From contig NZ_CH724131.1 in the NCBI RefSeq assembly GCF_000152725.1, forward strand, positions 3,361,416-3,425,415: 64,000 nucleotides of DNA, in the 5' to 3' direction. Below the pieces are notes generated by a model. That model had not been told where the DNA came from. It did no database searches and saw only the letters and a list, made by a program, of their open reading frames with translations. Below, one piece after another: positions 47,166 through 57,387 of the stretch. Made by a program: the position numbers and the translations under genes. This DNA comes from Pseudooceanicola batsensis HTCC2597 (GTDB taxonomy: Bacteria > Pseudomonadota > Alphaproteobacteria > Rhodobacterales > Rhodobacteraceae). Within the stretch, counting starts at the first letter, position 1, and each line of letters opens with the position of its first letter.

Positions 47166-49010
47166 TTAATTATCTTTCCTGCAATGCGGGCGTCGCGCCG
47201 CGATCACTTCCTCCAGCCGGCGCAGCACCAGCGGCCAGTGCTGGAACAGCAGAAACGAACCGGCGTCTTCGACCGGCTCGATCGTGACCTCGGGGAAATC
47301 CACCGCCAGTTCGCGGCGGGTCTCGGGGTGGATGGACTGATCCTCACGCCCGATCAGGTCGGTCACCGGGATCGCGGTGCTCATGGCGCGGAACTCTTCG
47401 GACCAGTCGCTGCGATGCACCAGCAGAACCTCTTCGGCAAAGGCGCGCGAGGCGTCGCCCCCTTCGCACAGGACGATATCCGACCCGCAGTCCATCGCCT
47501 CGAAGGCCCGGGGGGTGCGGGTCATCGCGCGGTCCGTCTCCGAGGCGCTGAAGACCAGGCGCACGAACTCGGCCTTGCCCAGGTGACGGGCCATCGCAAA
47601 GCCTGCCCGCGTCGCAAACGGCAAAAGCTGAGGCGTGAACCTCGCGTTGCCCAGGACGAACCGGTGCCAGCGGCCCATCCGTTCGTATTGCGCGGGCCTG
47701 GTCAGCGGCAGCACGGCCGAGCATCCCATCACCGCGCCGACCCGTTCCGGCGCCAGCGCGAAGAGGCGCGCCATGTATATCATGTCCTCATCCAGCACGA
47801 GGCAATGCGCCCGCCCGATCCCCAGGTGATCCAGCAGCGCGACGATATCCCTCGCCACCTCCTGCACCCGGTCGGCCCCCTGCGGGAGGGGGTGGGAGCC
47901 GCCAAAGCCGGGGCGGATCGGCACGATGACCCTCAGCCCGGTCTGGGCAGCCGCGAATTCTGCCGCGGCCGGCCATCGGCAGAGGCCGAAATTGGAACAG
48001 AAATAGAGCAGCGGCCGGCCAGTGGGATCGCCGAATTCCAGGTAGTCCATCTGCCGTCCGCCGGTCCGGACCAGCGTCCGGAAGGGCAGGGCGGGCAGTT
48101 CCGCGCCGCCCCGCGCCAGGCGGCTGTATCGCGGCGCCGAGAAGGTGTCGTCGGGCACGGGCTCGGTCGGGGGGGCGAAATCCATCGCCGTCATCGCCAG
48201 CCGCAGAAGATCGTTCTGACCGTGCGTTTCCGTCTTGGCCAGGATCGATTTTATCTGCGTCCGGATCGTATCCACCGACCGGCCCCGCTGCCGCGCGATC
48301 TCGGCCAGCGTCCGGGTCTCCGTCAGCGCCCGCAGCACGTCGATCTCGGCCGGGGTCAGCGCAAAGGCGTCCCGCAGCACCTCGGCCGCGGCCTCGGGCC
48401 AGTGCAGTTCGGTCGTCACCACCAGGACGAAATCGGCGTGTCCCTCGTGCTGCACCAGGGTCACCTGCAACAGCATGATCCGGTCGTCCGAGCGACGCCG
48501 CGCGCGAATCAGCTGCGACAGTTCCGGCAGGTCCGATCCACTGCGCCGAAGCATCGACCGGGCCACGCGGCGCAGCAGGGCCCGGTCGTCCTCGCGCAGG
48601 CTCAACGCCGCCAGCGCCATCCCGCGGTCGATGCCCAGCCCGCCGCGCGCGGCGGCATTGGCGGCCGTTATCCTCAGCGAGCTGTCCAGGGTGAATGCCG
48701 CCGACCGTCGATAGGCGCTCAGTTCCAGCTCTTCCGGCGGCTTTTCGTTGGCGGCGCGGGCGCGGGCCAGGAACTGCTCGACGCGGCGGGCATGGCGGAC
48801 AAGCCCGGTGTCCGCGATCAGGTCGTCACGCATCTGGGGCGGTCGGTGCCAGTGCGGCGCGAGAAGCTTGTCCCAGGGATCGACGAGATCGGGCAGGGAC
48901 CCGGGATCGAGCGCCGTGCCGTACAGCCTGTCGACCACCTCGTCACGGAGCGTAGCGTCGGTCACGTCTTGCGAGTCCGGCTCTCCGCCGGCGGCGTCCT
49001 GATCTGTCAC
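47166..49010 (-). CDS. LuxR-type regulator fused to a degenerate alpha/beta hydrolase
   Basis: About 614 residues. A PAS-like N-terminal part (AAFTLDSSLRITAANAAA) leads to a LuxR/GerE helix-turn-helix at about 213-270 (LTPAEIDVLRALTE, then RQRGRSVDTIRTQIKSIL). An alpha/beta-hydrolase domain follows at about 315-605. Where hydrolases have the nucleophile elbow GxSxG this has LVLDEDMIY, and the usual catalytic His position reads GSFLLFQHW, so it is probably catalytically dead and may serve as a ligand sensor. GTG 49010 (GGGGAC upstream) is preferred to TTG 49031. It is monocistronic. The ligand and targets are unknown. Confidence 0.85.
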   Translation of the reverse strand: MTDQDAAGGEPDSQDVTDATLRDEVVDRLYGTALDPGSLPDLVDPWDKLLAPHWHRPPQMRDDLIADTGLVRHARRVEQFLARARAANEKPPEELELSAYRRSAAFTLDSSLRITAANAAARGGLGIDRGMALAALSLREDDRALLRRVARSMLRRSGSDLPELSQLIRARRRSDDRIMLLQVTLVQHEGHADFVLVVTTELHWPEAAAEVLRDAFALTPAEIDVLRALTETRTLAEIARQRGRSVDTIRTQIKSILAKTETHGQNDLLRLAMTAMDFAPPTEPVPDDTFSAPRYSRLARGGAELPALPFRTLVRTGGRQMDYLEFGDPTGRPLLYFCSNFGLCRWPAAAEFAAAQTGLRVIVPIRPGFGGSHPLPQGADRVQEVARDIVALLDHLGIGRAHCLVLDEDMIYMARLFALAPERVGAVMGCSAVLPLTRPAQYERMGRWHRFVLGNARFTPQLLPFATRAGFAMARHLGKAEFVRLVFSASETDRAMTRTPRAFEAMDCGSDIVLCEGGDASRAFAEEVLLVHRSDWSEEFRAMSTAIPVTDLIGREDQSIHPETRRELAVDFPEVTIEPVEDAGSFLLFQHWPLVLRRLEEVIAARRPHCRKDN

Positions 49011-49107
49011 TGGCGTCCCCGGTCGATCCAACCGCTTGACTGTAGACGATGCCGCGCCCCCCTGTCACCTGCTGCGAGTCCGCGTCACCGTCCCGTGGAC
49101 GCTTTCT

Positions 49108-50484
49108 CTAGTTGGCGTCGGGCGCGAGCTTGCCGGGGTTCAGGATGTTCTCGGGATCGAGCGCCCGCTTGAGCGCGCCCATCACCGACCAGGCCTCGCC
49201 GTGTTCGCGCTGCATGAAGCCCTTCTTCCCGATGCCGATGCCGTGCTCTCCCGTGGCGGTGCCCCCCATGTCGAGCGCCCGCGACACCAGGCGGTCCGCC
49301 GCCGCCTTGACCCGTCCCAGTTCCGCCGCATCCGCGGGGTCGAACATCAGGATCGCGTGAAAATTGCCGTCGCCCACATGGCCCAGGATCGGCCCCGCGA
49401 TCCCATGCGCCTCGAGATCCGCCTGCGTCGCCTCCACCGCCTCGGCCAGCCGCGAGATCGGCACGCAGATGTCCGTGACCACCGCCCGTGCGCCGGGCCG
49501 GGAGGCCAGGATCGCCCAGTAGGCGTGGTGGCGCAGCGTCCACAGCGCCTTGCGGTCCTCGGGGTCGGTCGCCCACTGGAACCCGCGCCCGGCATGATCG
49601 GCCACGATGTCGCCGAAGACCGCCGCATCCTCCGCGACCGATCCGGGCGAGCCGTGGAACTCGATCATCAGATGTGGCACCTCGTCCAGGCCCGCGTCCG
49701 CATAGCTGTTGAAGACCGCCACCGTGGCCGCGTCGACGAACTCGATCCGCGCCATCGGGATGCCCATCTGGATCGCATCCGTCACCGCCCGCACTGCCCC
49801 CCCGATCGTGTCGAAGGCACAGACCGCCGCGGTGATGGCCTCGGGCTGACCGTGCAGCCGCAGCGTCAGCTCGGTGATCAGCCCGAGCGTGCCCTCGGCC
49901 CCCACGAAGAGGCCCGTCAGATCGTATCCGGCCGAAGATTTGCGCGCCCGCGTGCCGGTCCGGATGATACGGCCGTCCGCCAGCACCACCTCCAGCCCCA
50001 GCACATTGTCCCGCATCGTCCCGTAGCGCACCGCCGTCGTTCCGCTCGCCCGGGTCGAGGCCATGCCGCCGATCGAGGCGTTGGCCCCGGGGTCTACCGG
50101 AAAGAACAGGCCCGTCGCGCGCAACTCATCGTTCAGCGCCTCGCGGGTCAGCCCCGGCTGCACCCGTGCATCCATGTCGCCCTGGGCGACCTCGATGATG
50201 CGGTTCATCCGGGCGAAATCGACGCAGAGCCCGCCCTGGAACGCCTGGGCCTGCCCCTCGAGCGATGTCCCCGCGCCCCAGCCCACCACCGGAACCCCGT
50301 GCCGCGCGCAGATCCGCATGAGCCCCGCCACCTCTTCGGTGGTTTCCGGAAATGCCACCAGATCGGGCGGGGTCAGGGGGAAATAGCTCTCCGAGCCGCC
50401 ATGGGCCTCCAGTTCGGACTTGGACCGGGTAATCCGATCGCCTAAGAGTTCCGAAAGTTCCGGCCAGGCCGTGTCAACTGTCAT
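49108..50484 (-). CDS. FAD-linked oxidase, GlcD / D-lactate dehydrogenase family
   Basis: 458-residue flavoenzyme of the FAD_binding_4 family oxidising D-2-hydroxy acids such as D-lactate or glycolate. The PP-loop GWGAGTSLEGQAQA (near 80), DPGANASIGGMASTRASG, and the C-terminal GHVGDGNFHAILMFDP and GEHGIGIGKKGFM metal-binding His regions are all present. The ATG at 50484 follows GGGGGAG closely. It is divergent from the ClC gene. The precise substrate is not determinable; no GlcE/GlcF partners are adjacent. Confidence 0.88.
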   Translation of the reverse strand: MTVDTAWPELSELLGDRITRSKSELEAHGGSESYFPLTPPDLVAFPETTEEVAGLMRICARHGVPVVGWGAGTSLEGQAQAFQGGLCVDFARMNRIIEVAQGDMDARVQPGLTREALNDELRATGLFFPVDPGANASIGGMASTRASGTTAVRYGTMRDNVLGLEVVLADGRIIRTGTRARKSSAGYDLTGLFVGAEGTLGLITELTLRLHGQPEAITAAVCAFDTIGGAVRAVTDAIQMGIPMARIEFVDAATVAVFNSYADAGLDEVPHLMIEFHGSPGSVAEDAAVFGDIVADHAGRGFQWATDPEDRKALWTLRHHAYWAILASRPGARAVVTDICVPISRLAEAVEATQADLEAHGIAGPILGHVGDGNFHAILMFDPADAAELGRVKAAADRLVSRALDMGGTATGEHGIGIGKKGFMQREHGEAWSVMGALKRALDPENILNPGKLAPDAN

Positions 50485-50593
50485 ACGAGCTCCCCCAAGG
50501 TGCGTTCGGCCCCTTCTAGGGCAGCCGGTGCGCGCCGAAAAGGGCGGGCTGTGACGGCGCGCCGGCCGACAATCGAACGGGAAGGGCCCCTCC

Positions 50594-52282
50594 ATGTCCG
50601 CGCAGAGCCGATCGCTGCTGGCAGATGCCGCCGACGGGATCCGGGCGCAGGTGCGCAATGCCTGGCATGTGGTCCTCGACCGGGGGCCCAACCAGCTCCA
50701 GTTCTGGCTCATCGCCCTCGCGGTCGGCATCGCCGGCGGGGCGGCGGCGCTCTTCTTCCGCAAGGGGATCGAGGCGCTGCAGTCCTGGCTCTACCGGACA
50801 GACGACATCACCTACCTGCACAGCTGGGTCGGAAACCTGCCGTGGTACTGGGTCCTCTGCATTCCCGTTCTGGGCGGGCTGGCGGTCGGGCTGATCCTGC
50901 ACCTCTTCACCCCCGACGGCCGCGTCCGCTCGGTCGCCGACGTGATCCAGGGGGCGGCGCTCAACGACGGCCGGGTCGAGGGGCGGGCCGGTCTCGCCTC
51001 GGCGGCCGCCTCGCTCATCACCCTCGGCACCGGCGGCTCCTCCGGGCGCGAGGGGCCGGTCGTTCACCTCGCCGCGGTGATCTCCTCGCGCGTGCTGCAC
51101 TGGCTCAAGGCCGACGGCGTCACCGGCCGCGACCTGCTGGGCTGCGCCGTGGCCGCGGCCGTCTCGGCCTCGTTCAACGCGCCGATCGCCGGCGCGCTGT
51201 TCGCGCTCGAGGTGGTGCTGCGCCATTTCGCCATTCACGCCTTCGCCCCGATCGTCATCGCTTCGGTCGCGGGCACGGTGATCAACCGGCTGGAATTCGG
51301 CGGCGTGACCGAGTTCACGCTGCCCGACGCCTCGATCCTCCAGTTCTACCAGGAACTGCCGGCCTTCCTGATCCTCGGTGGGGTCTGCGGCATCGCCGCC
51401 GGCATCCTGATGCGCGCCATCTTCGCCGCCGAGGATGTGGCGACACACGTCCAGTCGCGCCTCTCGATCCCGCGCTGGCTGCGCCCGGCCCTGGCCGGCG
51501 CCCTGCTGGGGCTTATCGCGATTCCCTTTCCGCATATCATCGGCGTCGGCTACGAGACCACCTCGCTCGCGCTGACCGGGCGCATCGGCCTGTGGGACGC
51601 CATCGTCTTCACCGTGATCAAGACCGTGGCCGTGGCCGTCACCATCGGCGGCCGGATGGGTGGCGGCGTCTTCTCGCCCGCGCTGATGGTCGGCGCGCTG
51701 ACGGGGCTGGCCTTCGGGCTCGTCGCCACCTCGATCTTTCCCGAGGTCTCGGGATCCTCGTCGCTCTACGCGCTGGCGGGCATGGGCGGGGTCGCGGCGG
51801 CCGTGCTCGGCGCGCCGATCTCGACCACCTTGATCGTCTTCGAACTGACGGGCGACTGGGCCACCGGACTGGCCGTGATGGTCACCGTCTCGATCTCGAC
51901 CTCGGTCGGCACCCGGCTGGTCGACCGCTCCTTCTTCCTCACCCAGCTCGAACGGCGCGGGGTGCATGTCGCGGCCGGCCCCCAGGCCTACCTCCTGGCG
52001 CTCTTCCGGGTCTCCGAGGTCATGCGCCCGCGCGGCGGCGAACGCACCGCCAGCGACGCCGCCTGCTGGGAGATGATCGAGGCCGGCGACTACGTCGACG
52101 CCCAGGCCACGCTGGAAACCGCCCTGCCGGCCTTCGACCGCACCGGCGCGGTCTTCCTTCCGGTCGTGCAGATCCGCCGGGCGGACCAGCCGCCGGACCT
52201 GCTGGGGGCGCTCTATCACGTGGACGCCCTGCGCGCCTACAACCGCGCCCTCGCGGCCACCGCCGCCGAAGAACACAGCTGA
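50594..52282 (+). CDS. ClC family chloride channel/transporter
   Basis: 562-residue membrane protein with the ClC filter motifs GTGGSSGREGPVVHLAA (containing the gating Glu), the second motif GGRMGGGVFSPALMVG, and about 18 helical segments. At the position of the E. coli proton glutamate E203 (ILFIIEEM) it has ALFALEVV, with Val replacing Glu as in passive ClC channels, so uncoupled chloride conduction is more likely than H+/Cl- exchange. The C-terminal ~120 residues are a degenerate CBS-like region. The start at 50594 is preceded by GGGAAGGG. Confidence 0.92.
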   Translation: MSAQSRSLLADAADGIRAQVRNAWHVVLDRGPNQLQFWLIALAVGIAGGAAALFFRKGIEALQSWLYRTDDITYLHSWVGNLPWYWVLCIPVLGGLAVGLILHLFTPDGRVRSVADVIQGAALNDGRVEGRAGLASAAASLITLGTGGSSGREGPVVHLAAVISSRVLHWLKADGVTGRDLLGCAVAAAVSASFNAPIAGALFALEVVLRHFAIHAFAPIVIASVAGTVINRLEFGGVTEFTLPDASILQFYQELPAFLILGGVCGIAAGILMRAIFAAEDVATHVQSRLSIPRWLRPALAGALLGLIAIPFPHIIGVGYETTSLALTGRIGLWDAIVFTVIKTVAVAVTIGGRMGGGVFSPALMVGALTGLAFGLVATSIFPEVSGSSSLYALAGMGGVAAAVLGAPISTTLIVFELTGDWATGLAVMVTVSISTSVGTRLVDRSFFLTQLERRGVHVAAGPQAYLLALFRVSEVMRPRGGERTASDAACWEMIEAGDYVDAQATLETALPAFDRTGAVFLPVVQIRRADQPPDLLGALYHVDALRAYNRALAATAAEEHS

Positions 52283-52289
52283 CCCGCTT

Positions 52290-52347
52290 CTTTGGTCCGC
52301 GAAATATCCTGGGGGAGTCGCGCTTGCGCGACGGGGGCAAAGCCCCC
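52290..52347 (+). repeat. 3' intergenic element after the ClC gene
   Basis: TTCTTTGGTCCGCGAAATAT, CCTGGGGGA, then two perfect hairpins (GTCGCGC-TT-GCGCGAC at 52317-52332 and GGGGGC-AAA-GCCCCC at 52333-52347). The layout matches the element after pcrA at 19209-19270. Confidence 0.65.
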
Positions 52348-52355
52348 TGCGACGG

Positions 52356-52697
52356 TCAGATCCGCTCGACCGTGACGAAATCCGTGGCGTAGAACGCCAG
52401 GTGCCCGGCAATCCGTTCCATCCCCTCGATGGGGGTCTCGTAGGACCAGGCGGCGTTTTCGTGCGTGGTGCTCTTGGTGACGATCGAGAAATAGGTCGCA
52501 TCGCCCTTCTTCGGGCAATGCGTGCTGTGGTCGGTCCGGTCGAGAAAGGCCATCGCGATGTCGTCGCGCGGGAAGTAGATCACCGACGGATAATCCCCCT
52601 CGGTCAGCTCCAGCGCGTTCCGGCTCTCTCCCAGCACGGCGCCGCCGGCGCGGACGGTCCAGGTGCCTTCGGCGTTGCGGATGGTGATGTCGGTCAT
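52356..52697 (-). CDS. DUF427 domain protein
   Basis: 113-residue protein that is one complete DUF427 domain: NAEGTWTVRAGGAVLGES, YPSVIYFPRDDIAM, STHCPKKGDATYFSI and the ending FYATDFVTVE are typical. The function is not established. The ATG at 52697 (MTDITIRN) is the usual start; the frame extends 6 codons further without support. Confidence 0.88.
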   Translation of the reverse strand: MTDITIRNAEGTWTVRAGGAVLGESRNALELTEGDYPSVIYFPRDDIAMAFLDRTDHSTHCPKKGDATYFSIVTKSTTHENAAWSYETPIEGMERIAGHLAFYATDFVTVERI

Positions 52698-52772
52698 GTC
52701 TGCGGCCCTCCCCAAGAGGCGGTCTTCCCTTGCCTTGCGATTGTCACGGTACGGTGACAGCCGCCGGTCTCG

Positions 52773-54596
52773 TCATAGTTTTTCTGTCGCGGCGGCAAAC
52801 CATGCTCCACAATCCTCGGGGAGCAGAGGGCCGATCTTGTCGCGGCAGGTGGCGTGATAGGTGTCGACCCAGTCGCGTTCCTCGGCGGTCAGCAGATCGG
52901 GGTCGATCAGGTTTCGATCCATGGGAACCCACGTCAGGGTTTCGAACGACAGCATGTCACGCGCATCGCCGCCGGGCAAGGGGTCTGCCACCTGGCAGAC
53001 GATCAGGTTCTCGATCCGGATGCCGAATGCCCCCTCGCGATAGTACCCCGGTTCGTTCGACAGGATCATACCCGGCTGCAACGGCACCTCGCCGCTGCGC
53101 GCCAGCCGCTGCGGCCCCTCGTGCACGCAGAGATAGGCGCCGACGCCGTGCCCCGTGCCGTGGTCGAAATCCATGCCCGCCAGCCACAGCGGATAGCGGG
53201 CGAGGGAATCCAGATGCGCCCCGGCGACACCGCGCGGAAACCGCAGCCGCGAAATGGCGATCATGCCCTTCAGCACCAGCGTGAAGGCCCGTCTCTCTTC
53301 GGCCCCCGCCTCACCGACCACCAGCGTCCGGGTGATGTCGGTCGTGCCGTCTGGATATTGCCCGCCGCTGTCCAGCACGATCAGATCGCCCTCGCCGAGC
53401 GCCCGGTTGGTCTCGGTCGTCACACGGTAGTGGGGCAGGGCGCCGTTCGGCCCGGCCCCTGCGATCGTGTCGAAGGAGATCTCGCGCAGCATGTTGGTAT
53501 CACGGCGGAATCCCTCGAGCCGGGTGACCAGGTCGATCTCGGTCAGCGTGGTCCGGTCGGCGGCCTGGAACCAGGCGAGGAACCGGCACATCGCCACCGC
53601 GTCCCGCATGTGCGCATCGCGCATCCCGGCCAGCTCGCCCTCGTTCTTGCAGGCCTTGGGCAGACGGCACGGGTCGGGGCCATGGCGCGTCTCGATCCCC
53701 GCCTCGTCCAGCATCATCGCCAGTGCCATCGGCGCGGTCTGCGGATCGATCCGCAGCGGCCCGCCGGTTTCGGACAGCACCGCCGCAAGGTCGGCATCCG
53801 GTCGGACCGCAACATCCGGGCCGAGGTGGTCGCCCAGATCGGCGCATTTCGCCGGATCCGTGACCAGGACCGCCGAGCCGTCCGCCTTGAGCACGGCATA
53901 GCCATGCGGCACCGGGTTGCGGGGAATGTCGCCGCCCCGGATGTTGAACAGCCAGGCGATACTGTCCGAGAGGGTGATCAGCGCCGCCGCCTCGCCCCTC
54001 TCGGCCAGTCCGGCGCCGAGGCGCCTGCGCTTCGCCTCGTGCGGTTCCCCGGCGAATGCGAGCGGATGGGCAAAGACCGGTTCGGCCGGCGGCGCAGGCT
54101 GATCGGTCCAGATCCGGTCGACGGGATGATCCACGGGCCTCAGCGTCAGGCCGGGCAGACCGCGTTCGAGCCGCGAGATCTCGTCCATCGCGTGCAGCCA
54201 GGGGTCGAAGCCCACGACACCGCCTCGGGGCAGCTCCCGGCCCAGCCAGTCGATATGGGTGGTCTCGGGCCAGGCGACCGGGGTGAAATCCGCGGCGACC
54301 TGCGCCTTGACCTGCACCCTGTAGCGCCCGTCGACGAAGACGGCCGCCTTGTCGCCGGTGACCACGCAGAACCCGGCCGAGCCGGTGAACCCGGTCAGCC
54401 ACGCCAGCCGGTCGTCATGCGGCGCGACGTATTCGCCGTGATAGCGGTCGGCGCGGGGCACGATGCAGGCGTCGAGGCCCTGCGCCGCCATCTGCTCGCG
54501 CAGGCGGGCCAGGCGGGGCGGGCCCTGGTCGGGCGAGCTGGGGCTGTCGAATGTCTGGAACAAGGGGCTCTCCGGGTCGTGGTTCGCGTCGAACAT
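52773..54596 (-). CDS. pepP: Xaa-Pro aminopeptidase (aminopeptidase P, M24B)
   Basis: 607-residue three-domain enzyme of the long cytosolic type: two creatinase-like N-terminal domains (beginning RLARLREQMAAQGLDACIVPRADRYHGEY in parts) and a C-terminal pita-bread domain. The five metal ligands are readable: Asp in VLDSGGQYPDGTTDITRT (two), His in DFDHGTGHGVGAYL, Glu in SNEPGYYREG and Glu in FGIRIENL. It removes N-terminal residues before proline. The symbol is generic for the family. Confidence 0.92.
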   Translation of the reverse strand: MFDANHDPESPLFQTFDSPSSPDQGPPRLARLREQMAAQGLDACIVPRADRYHGEYVAPHDDRLAWLTGFTGSAGFCVVTGDKAAVFVDGRYRVQVKAQVAADFTPVAWPETTHIDWLGRELPRGGVVGFDPWLHAMDEISRLERGLPGLTLRPVDHPVDRIWTDQPAPPAEPVFAHPLAFAGEPHEAKRRRLGAGLAERGEAAALITLSDSIAWLFNIRGGDIPRNPVPHGYAVLKADGSAVLVTDPAKCADLGDHLGPDVAVRPDADLAAVLSETGGPLRIDPQTAPMALAMMLDEAGIETRHGPDPCRLPKACKNEGELAGMRDAHMRDAVAMCRFLAWFQAADRTTLTEIDLVTRLEGFRRDTNMLREISFDTIAGAGPNGALPHYRVTTETNRALGEGDLIVLDSGGQYPDGTTDITRTLVVGEAGAEERRAFTLVLKGMIAISRLRFPRGVAGAHLDSLARYPLWLAGMDFDHGTGHGVGAYLCVHEGPQRLARSGEVPLQPGMILSNEPGYYREGAFGIRIENLIVCQVADPLPGGDARDMLSFETLTWVPMDRNLIDPDLLTAEERDWVDTYHATCRDKIGPLLPEDCGAWFAAATEKL

Positions 54597-54727
54597 ACCC
54601 GAAGCGGCCCGGGATGCCAGACGCGCGGGGCCTGCGTGGCCGCGCAGGCGGGGGACGCGGCGAGCGCCGCGGCCGACCGCGGGCAGGTGACCCCCCGGCG
54701 CGCCGCCCGCCCGGCGATGCCCCGCGA

Positions 54728-56602
54728 TCAGCTTGCCTTCTTGATCCCCACGAGACGCGCACGCGCCCGCGGATCGCTGTCGAACAGCGCGGCCAGCTGC
54801 TCGGTCATGGCGCCCGCCAGCTGGTCGACATCGGTGATCGTCACCGCGCGGTTGTAGTAGCGCGTCACGTCATGGCCGATCCCGATGGCCAGCAGTTCGA
54901 CCAGTTTCTTCCGCTCGACCATCGCGATCACGTCGCGCAGGTGCTTTTCGAGATAGTTCGCCGGGTTGACCGAAAGCGTCGAGTCGTCGACCGGCGCCCC
55001 GTCGGAAATCACCATGAGGATCTTGCGTGCCTCGCGCCGGCCCGCCATCCGGCGATGCGCCCATTCCAGCGCCTCGCCGTCGATGTTCTCCTTCAGCAGA
55101 CCTTCCTTCATCATCAGCCCGAGATTGTCGCGCGAGCGGCGCCAAGGCGCGTCGGCGGACTTGTAGACGATGTGACGCAGATCGTTCAGACGGCCCGGCT
55201 GCTGCGGACGCCCGTCGTTGAGCCAGCGTTCCCGACTCTGGCCGCCCTTCCAGGCGCGGGTGGTGAAGCCCAGGATCTCGACCTTGACCGAGCAGCGTTC
55301 CAGCGTCCGCGCCAGCACATCGGCGCAGATCGCCGCGATCGAGATCGGCCGGCCCCGCATCGACCCGGAATTGTCGAGAAGCAGGGTCACGACCGTATCG
55401 CGGAACTCCATGTCCTTCTCGACCTTGAACGACAGGGGCGTTGTCGGGTTCGCGACGACCCGTGCGAGGCGGCCGGCATCCAGCACGCCCTCTTCCTTGT
55501 CGAATTCCCACGACCGGTTCTGCTGCGCCTGAAGGCGGCGCTGCAGTTTGTTCGCCAGGCGGCCGACCGCGCCCTTGAGAGGTTCGAGCTGCTGGTCGAG
55601 ATAGGCGCGCAGCCGCTCCAGTTCGACCGGATCGGCAAGTTCGGCGGCGTTGATCTCCTCGTCGAAATCGGCGGAGTAGACGGTATAGTTGGGATCGGCC
55701 TCGGAGGCCGGAGGCGGCGGCGGCGGTTCGAGAGGCGCCTCGCCCTCGGGCATCTCGGCCTCTTCGCCCATCTCCTCCTCGGCCATGTCGTCCATCGACA
55801 CCGAGGCTTCGGACGGGTCCTGCTGTTCGTCCTGCGACTGCTCGGGGCTGGCCTCGGCCTGGTCGTCCTCGTCGGAATCGCCGGTGCTGTCGGGCTGTTC
55901 CTCTTCGTCCTGCCCCTCTTCGGCCGCGTCCTGATCCTCGTCGTCCGATCCGTCGGGATCGTCGCCCAGCTGGTCGCCATAGCCCAGATCGTCGATGATC
56001 CGGCGGGCGAAGCGCGCGAATTCGGTCTGATCCGAAAGCTTCTCGCCCAGATCCTCGAGCCGCGTGCCGGTCTGGCTCTCGATGAAGCCGCGCCAGAGCT
56101 CCATCACGTTCTGCGCGCCCGGGGGCATCTCGCGACCCGTGGCGAGATGGCGGATCAGGTAACCCGCCGCCGCCGGCAGGGGCGCGTCCGACGTGTCGGT
56201 GATCCCGTCATAGCCGGCGCGACGCGCCTCGGCGCCGATCTTGGCGTCGATATTGCCCGCAGTGCCCGGCATGTCGCGCGCGCCCATGGCTTCGCAGCGC
56301 GCCGTCTCCATCGCCTCGTAGAGGTCGCGCGCCATCTGGCCCGAGGGGGCGTATTTCGCATGGGTGCCGGCATCGTGGTACCGGTGGTGCAGCGCCAGCG
56401 CGTCGGCCGTTCCGCGTGCGAGCAGCACCTCGTCCTTGGTCATGCGCCGGCTGACCTGCGGCAGGCGCATGTTGTCGCCCGACGTACCCGCGGGGTCGAC
56501 GGAATAGCTGACGTTCAGATCCGGATCGTCGGCCATGACCTTGGTGGCCTCGGCCAAGGCCTTCTTGAACGGATCGGCGGGATTGTCGCTGGACGTGCTC
56601 AT
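54728..56602 (-). CDS. cobT: Aerobic cobaltochelatase subunit CobT
   Basis: 624-residue subunit of the CobNST complex that inserts cobalt into hydrogenobyrinate diamide. The start [16 protein letters not shown] at 56602 is the family N-terminus. A very acidic Glu/Asp/Gln-rich middle section (about 210-300) links to a C-terminal von Willebrand A domain with the MIDAS motif [20 protein letters not shown] near 430. Its partner cobS is about 1.6 kb upstream on the same strand. Confidence 0.95.
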   Translation of the reverse strand: MSTSSDNPADPFKKALAEATKVMADDPDLNVSYSVDPAGTSGDNMRLPQVSRRMTKDEVLLARGTADALALHHRYHDAGTHAKYAPSGQMARDLYEAMETARCEAMGARDMPGTAGNIDAKIGAEARRAGYDGITDTSDAPLPAAAGYLIRHLATGREMPPGAQNVMELWRGFIESQTGTRLEDLGEKLSDQTEFARFARRIIDDLGYGDQLGDDPDGSDDEDQDAAEEGQDEEEQPDSTGDSDEDDQAEASPEQSQDEQQDPSEASVSMDDMAEEEMGEEAEMPEGEAPLEPPPPPPASEADPNYTVYSADFDEEINAAELADPVELERLRAYLDQQLEPLKGAVGRLANKLQRRLQAQQNRSWEFDKEEGVLDAGRLARVVANPTTPLSFKVEKDMEFRDTVVTLLLDNSGSMRGRPISIAAICADVLARTLERCSVKVEILGFTTRAWKGGQSRERWLNDGRPQQPGRLNDLRHIVYKSADAPWRRSRDNLGLMMKEGLLKENIDGEALEWAHRRMAGRREARKILMVISDGAPVDDSTLSVNPANYLEKHLRDVIAMVERKKLVELLAIGIGHDVTRYYNRAVTITDVDQLAGAMTEQLAALFDSDPRARARLVGIKKAS

Positions 56603-56788
56603 GGTGCTGGTAAACCACTCCCGGCGCGGCTCGGCAAGGCGCTTGGCGGTATGAGCGAAGTCGAGCCCGCTCATCGGCGCGGCCCCGTGCCTGCGGGATG
56701 GACCAGCGAGGCTCCGGTGTCCGGCCCGGGGTCACGGGGTCCGCTGCGACATCCCGAACCGACCTTCCGAGAGCTCATCGCAGGGCGG

Positions 56789-57172
56789 TCAGCCGGCGAT
56801 CAGCGCGGCGCAGCGCGACAGGGCCGCATCCGCCAGCACCCGCGCCTGCCGCGCGTCCTCGGCGTTGACGTTGAAATCCGCCCGCATCAACAGCGTGGCC
56901 TGCGCGTGTTTCGCCTCGATCCGGCGCGCCAGTACGGCCCGGCCGTCGACATTCGGCACCACGGCGTCCAGCAGGTCGATCATGGCCCCGCGATGGCGCG
57001 CGGCCCTGTCCGGGTCGCGCCCCACGAGCCACCGGTGCTCCATTTCAGCAGAGAACCGGCCGGCGCAGGTGGCGAAGACGGTGACCGGATCGGACAGATC
57101 GCCCGGCGCTGCCCGTCCGGTTTCCGCGAAAACCGGCGACAGGGCGAGGATGAGGGCGGCCATCCGTGTCAT
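56789..57172 (-). CDS. Small predicted secreted protein of unknown function
   Basis: 127 residues with a short N-terminal signal sequence (MTRMAALILALSPVFAETGRA). The mature part has two Cys (VFATCAGRF and LSRCAALI) that could form a disulphide, and a helical pattern. No family recognised. It sits 186 bases upstream of cobT on the same strand and may share its transcript. Confidence 0.72.
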   Translation of the reverse strand: MTRMAALILALSPVFAETGRAAPGDLSDPVTVFATCAGRFSAEMEHRWLVGRDPDRAARHRGAMIDLLDAVVPNVDGRAVLARRIEAKHAQATLLMRADFNVNAEDARQARVLADAALSRCAALIAG

Positions 57173-57387
57173 GGGATAGACAGTAGCGCATAAATTTTAA
57201 TCGCCAATCGATTTGTGCGCCGTATTTCGCGGGCGCCATCGGCAAATCTCTTGTGTCGGAGGGTCAGGTATTGCAGCGCGAGCCGAATCTCTCAGCCCTT
57301 GCACAGACCCTGTGCGGGCATCGGAGTTTTCTGCGTGCGCGAAAGGGATAGGTTTCCGCCACGTACAGAACATGAAAGGAGACAGAG

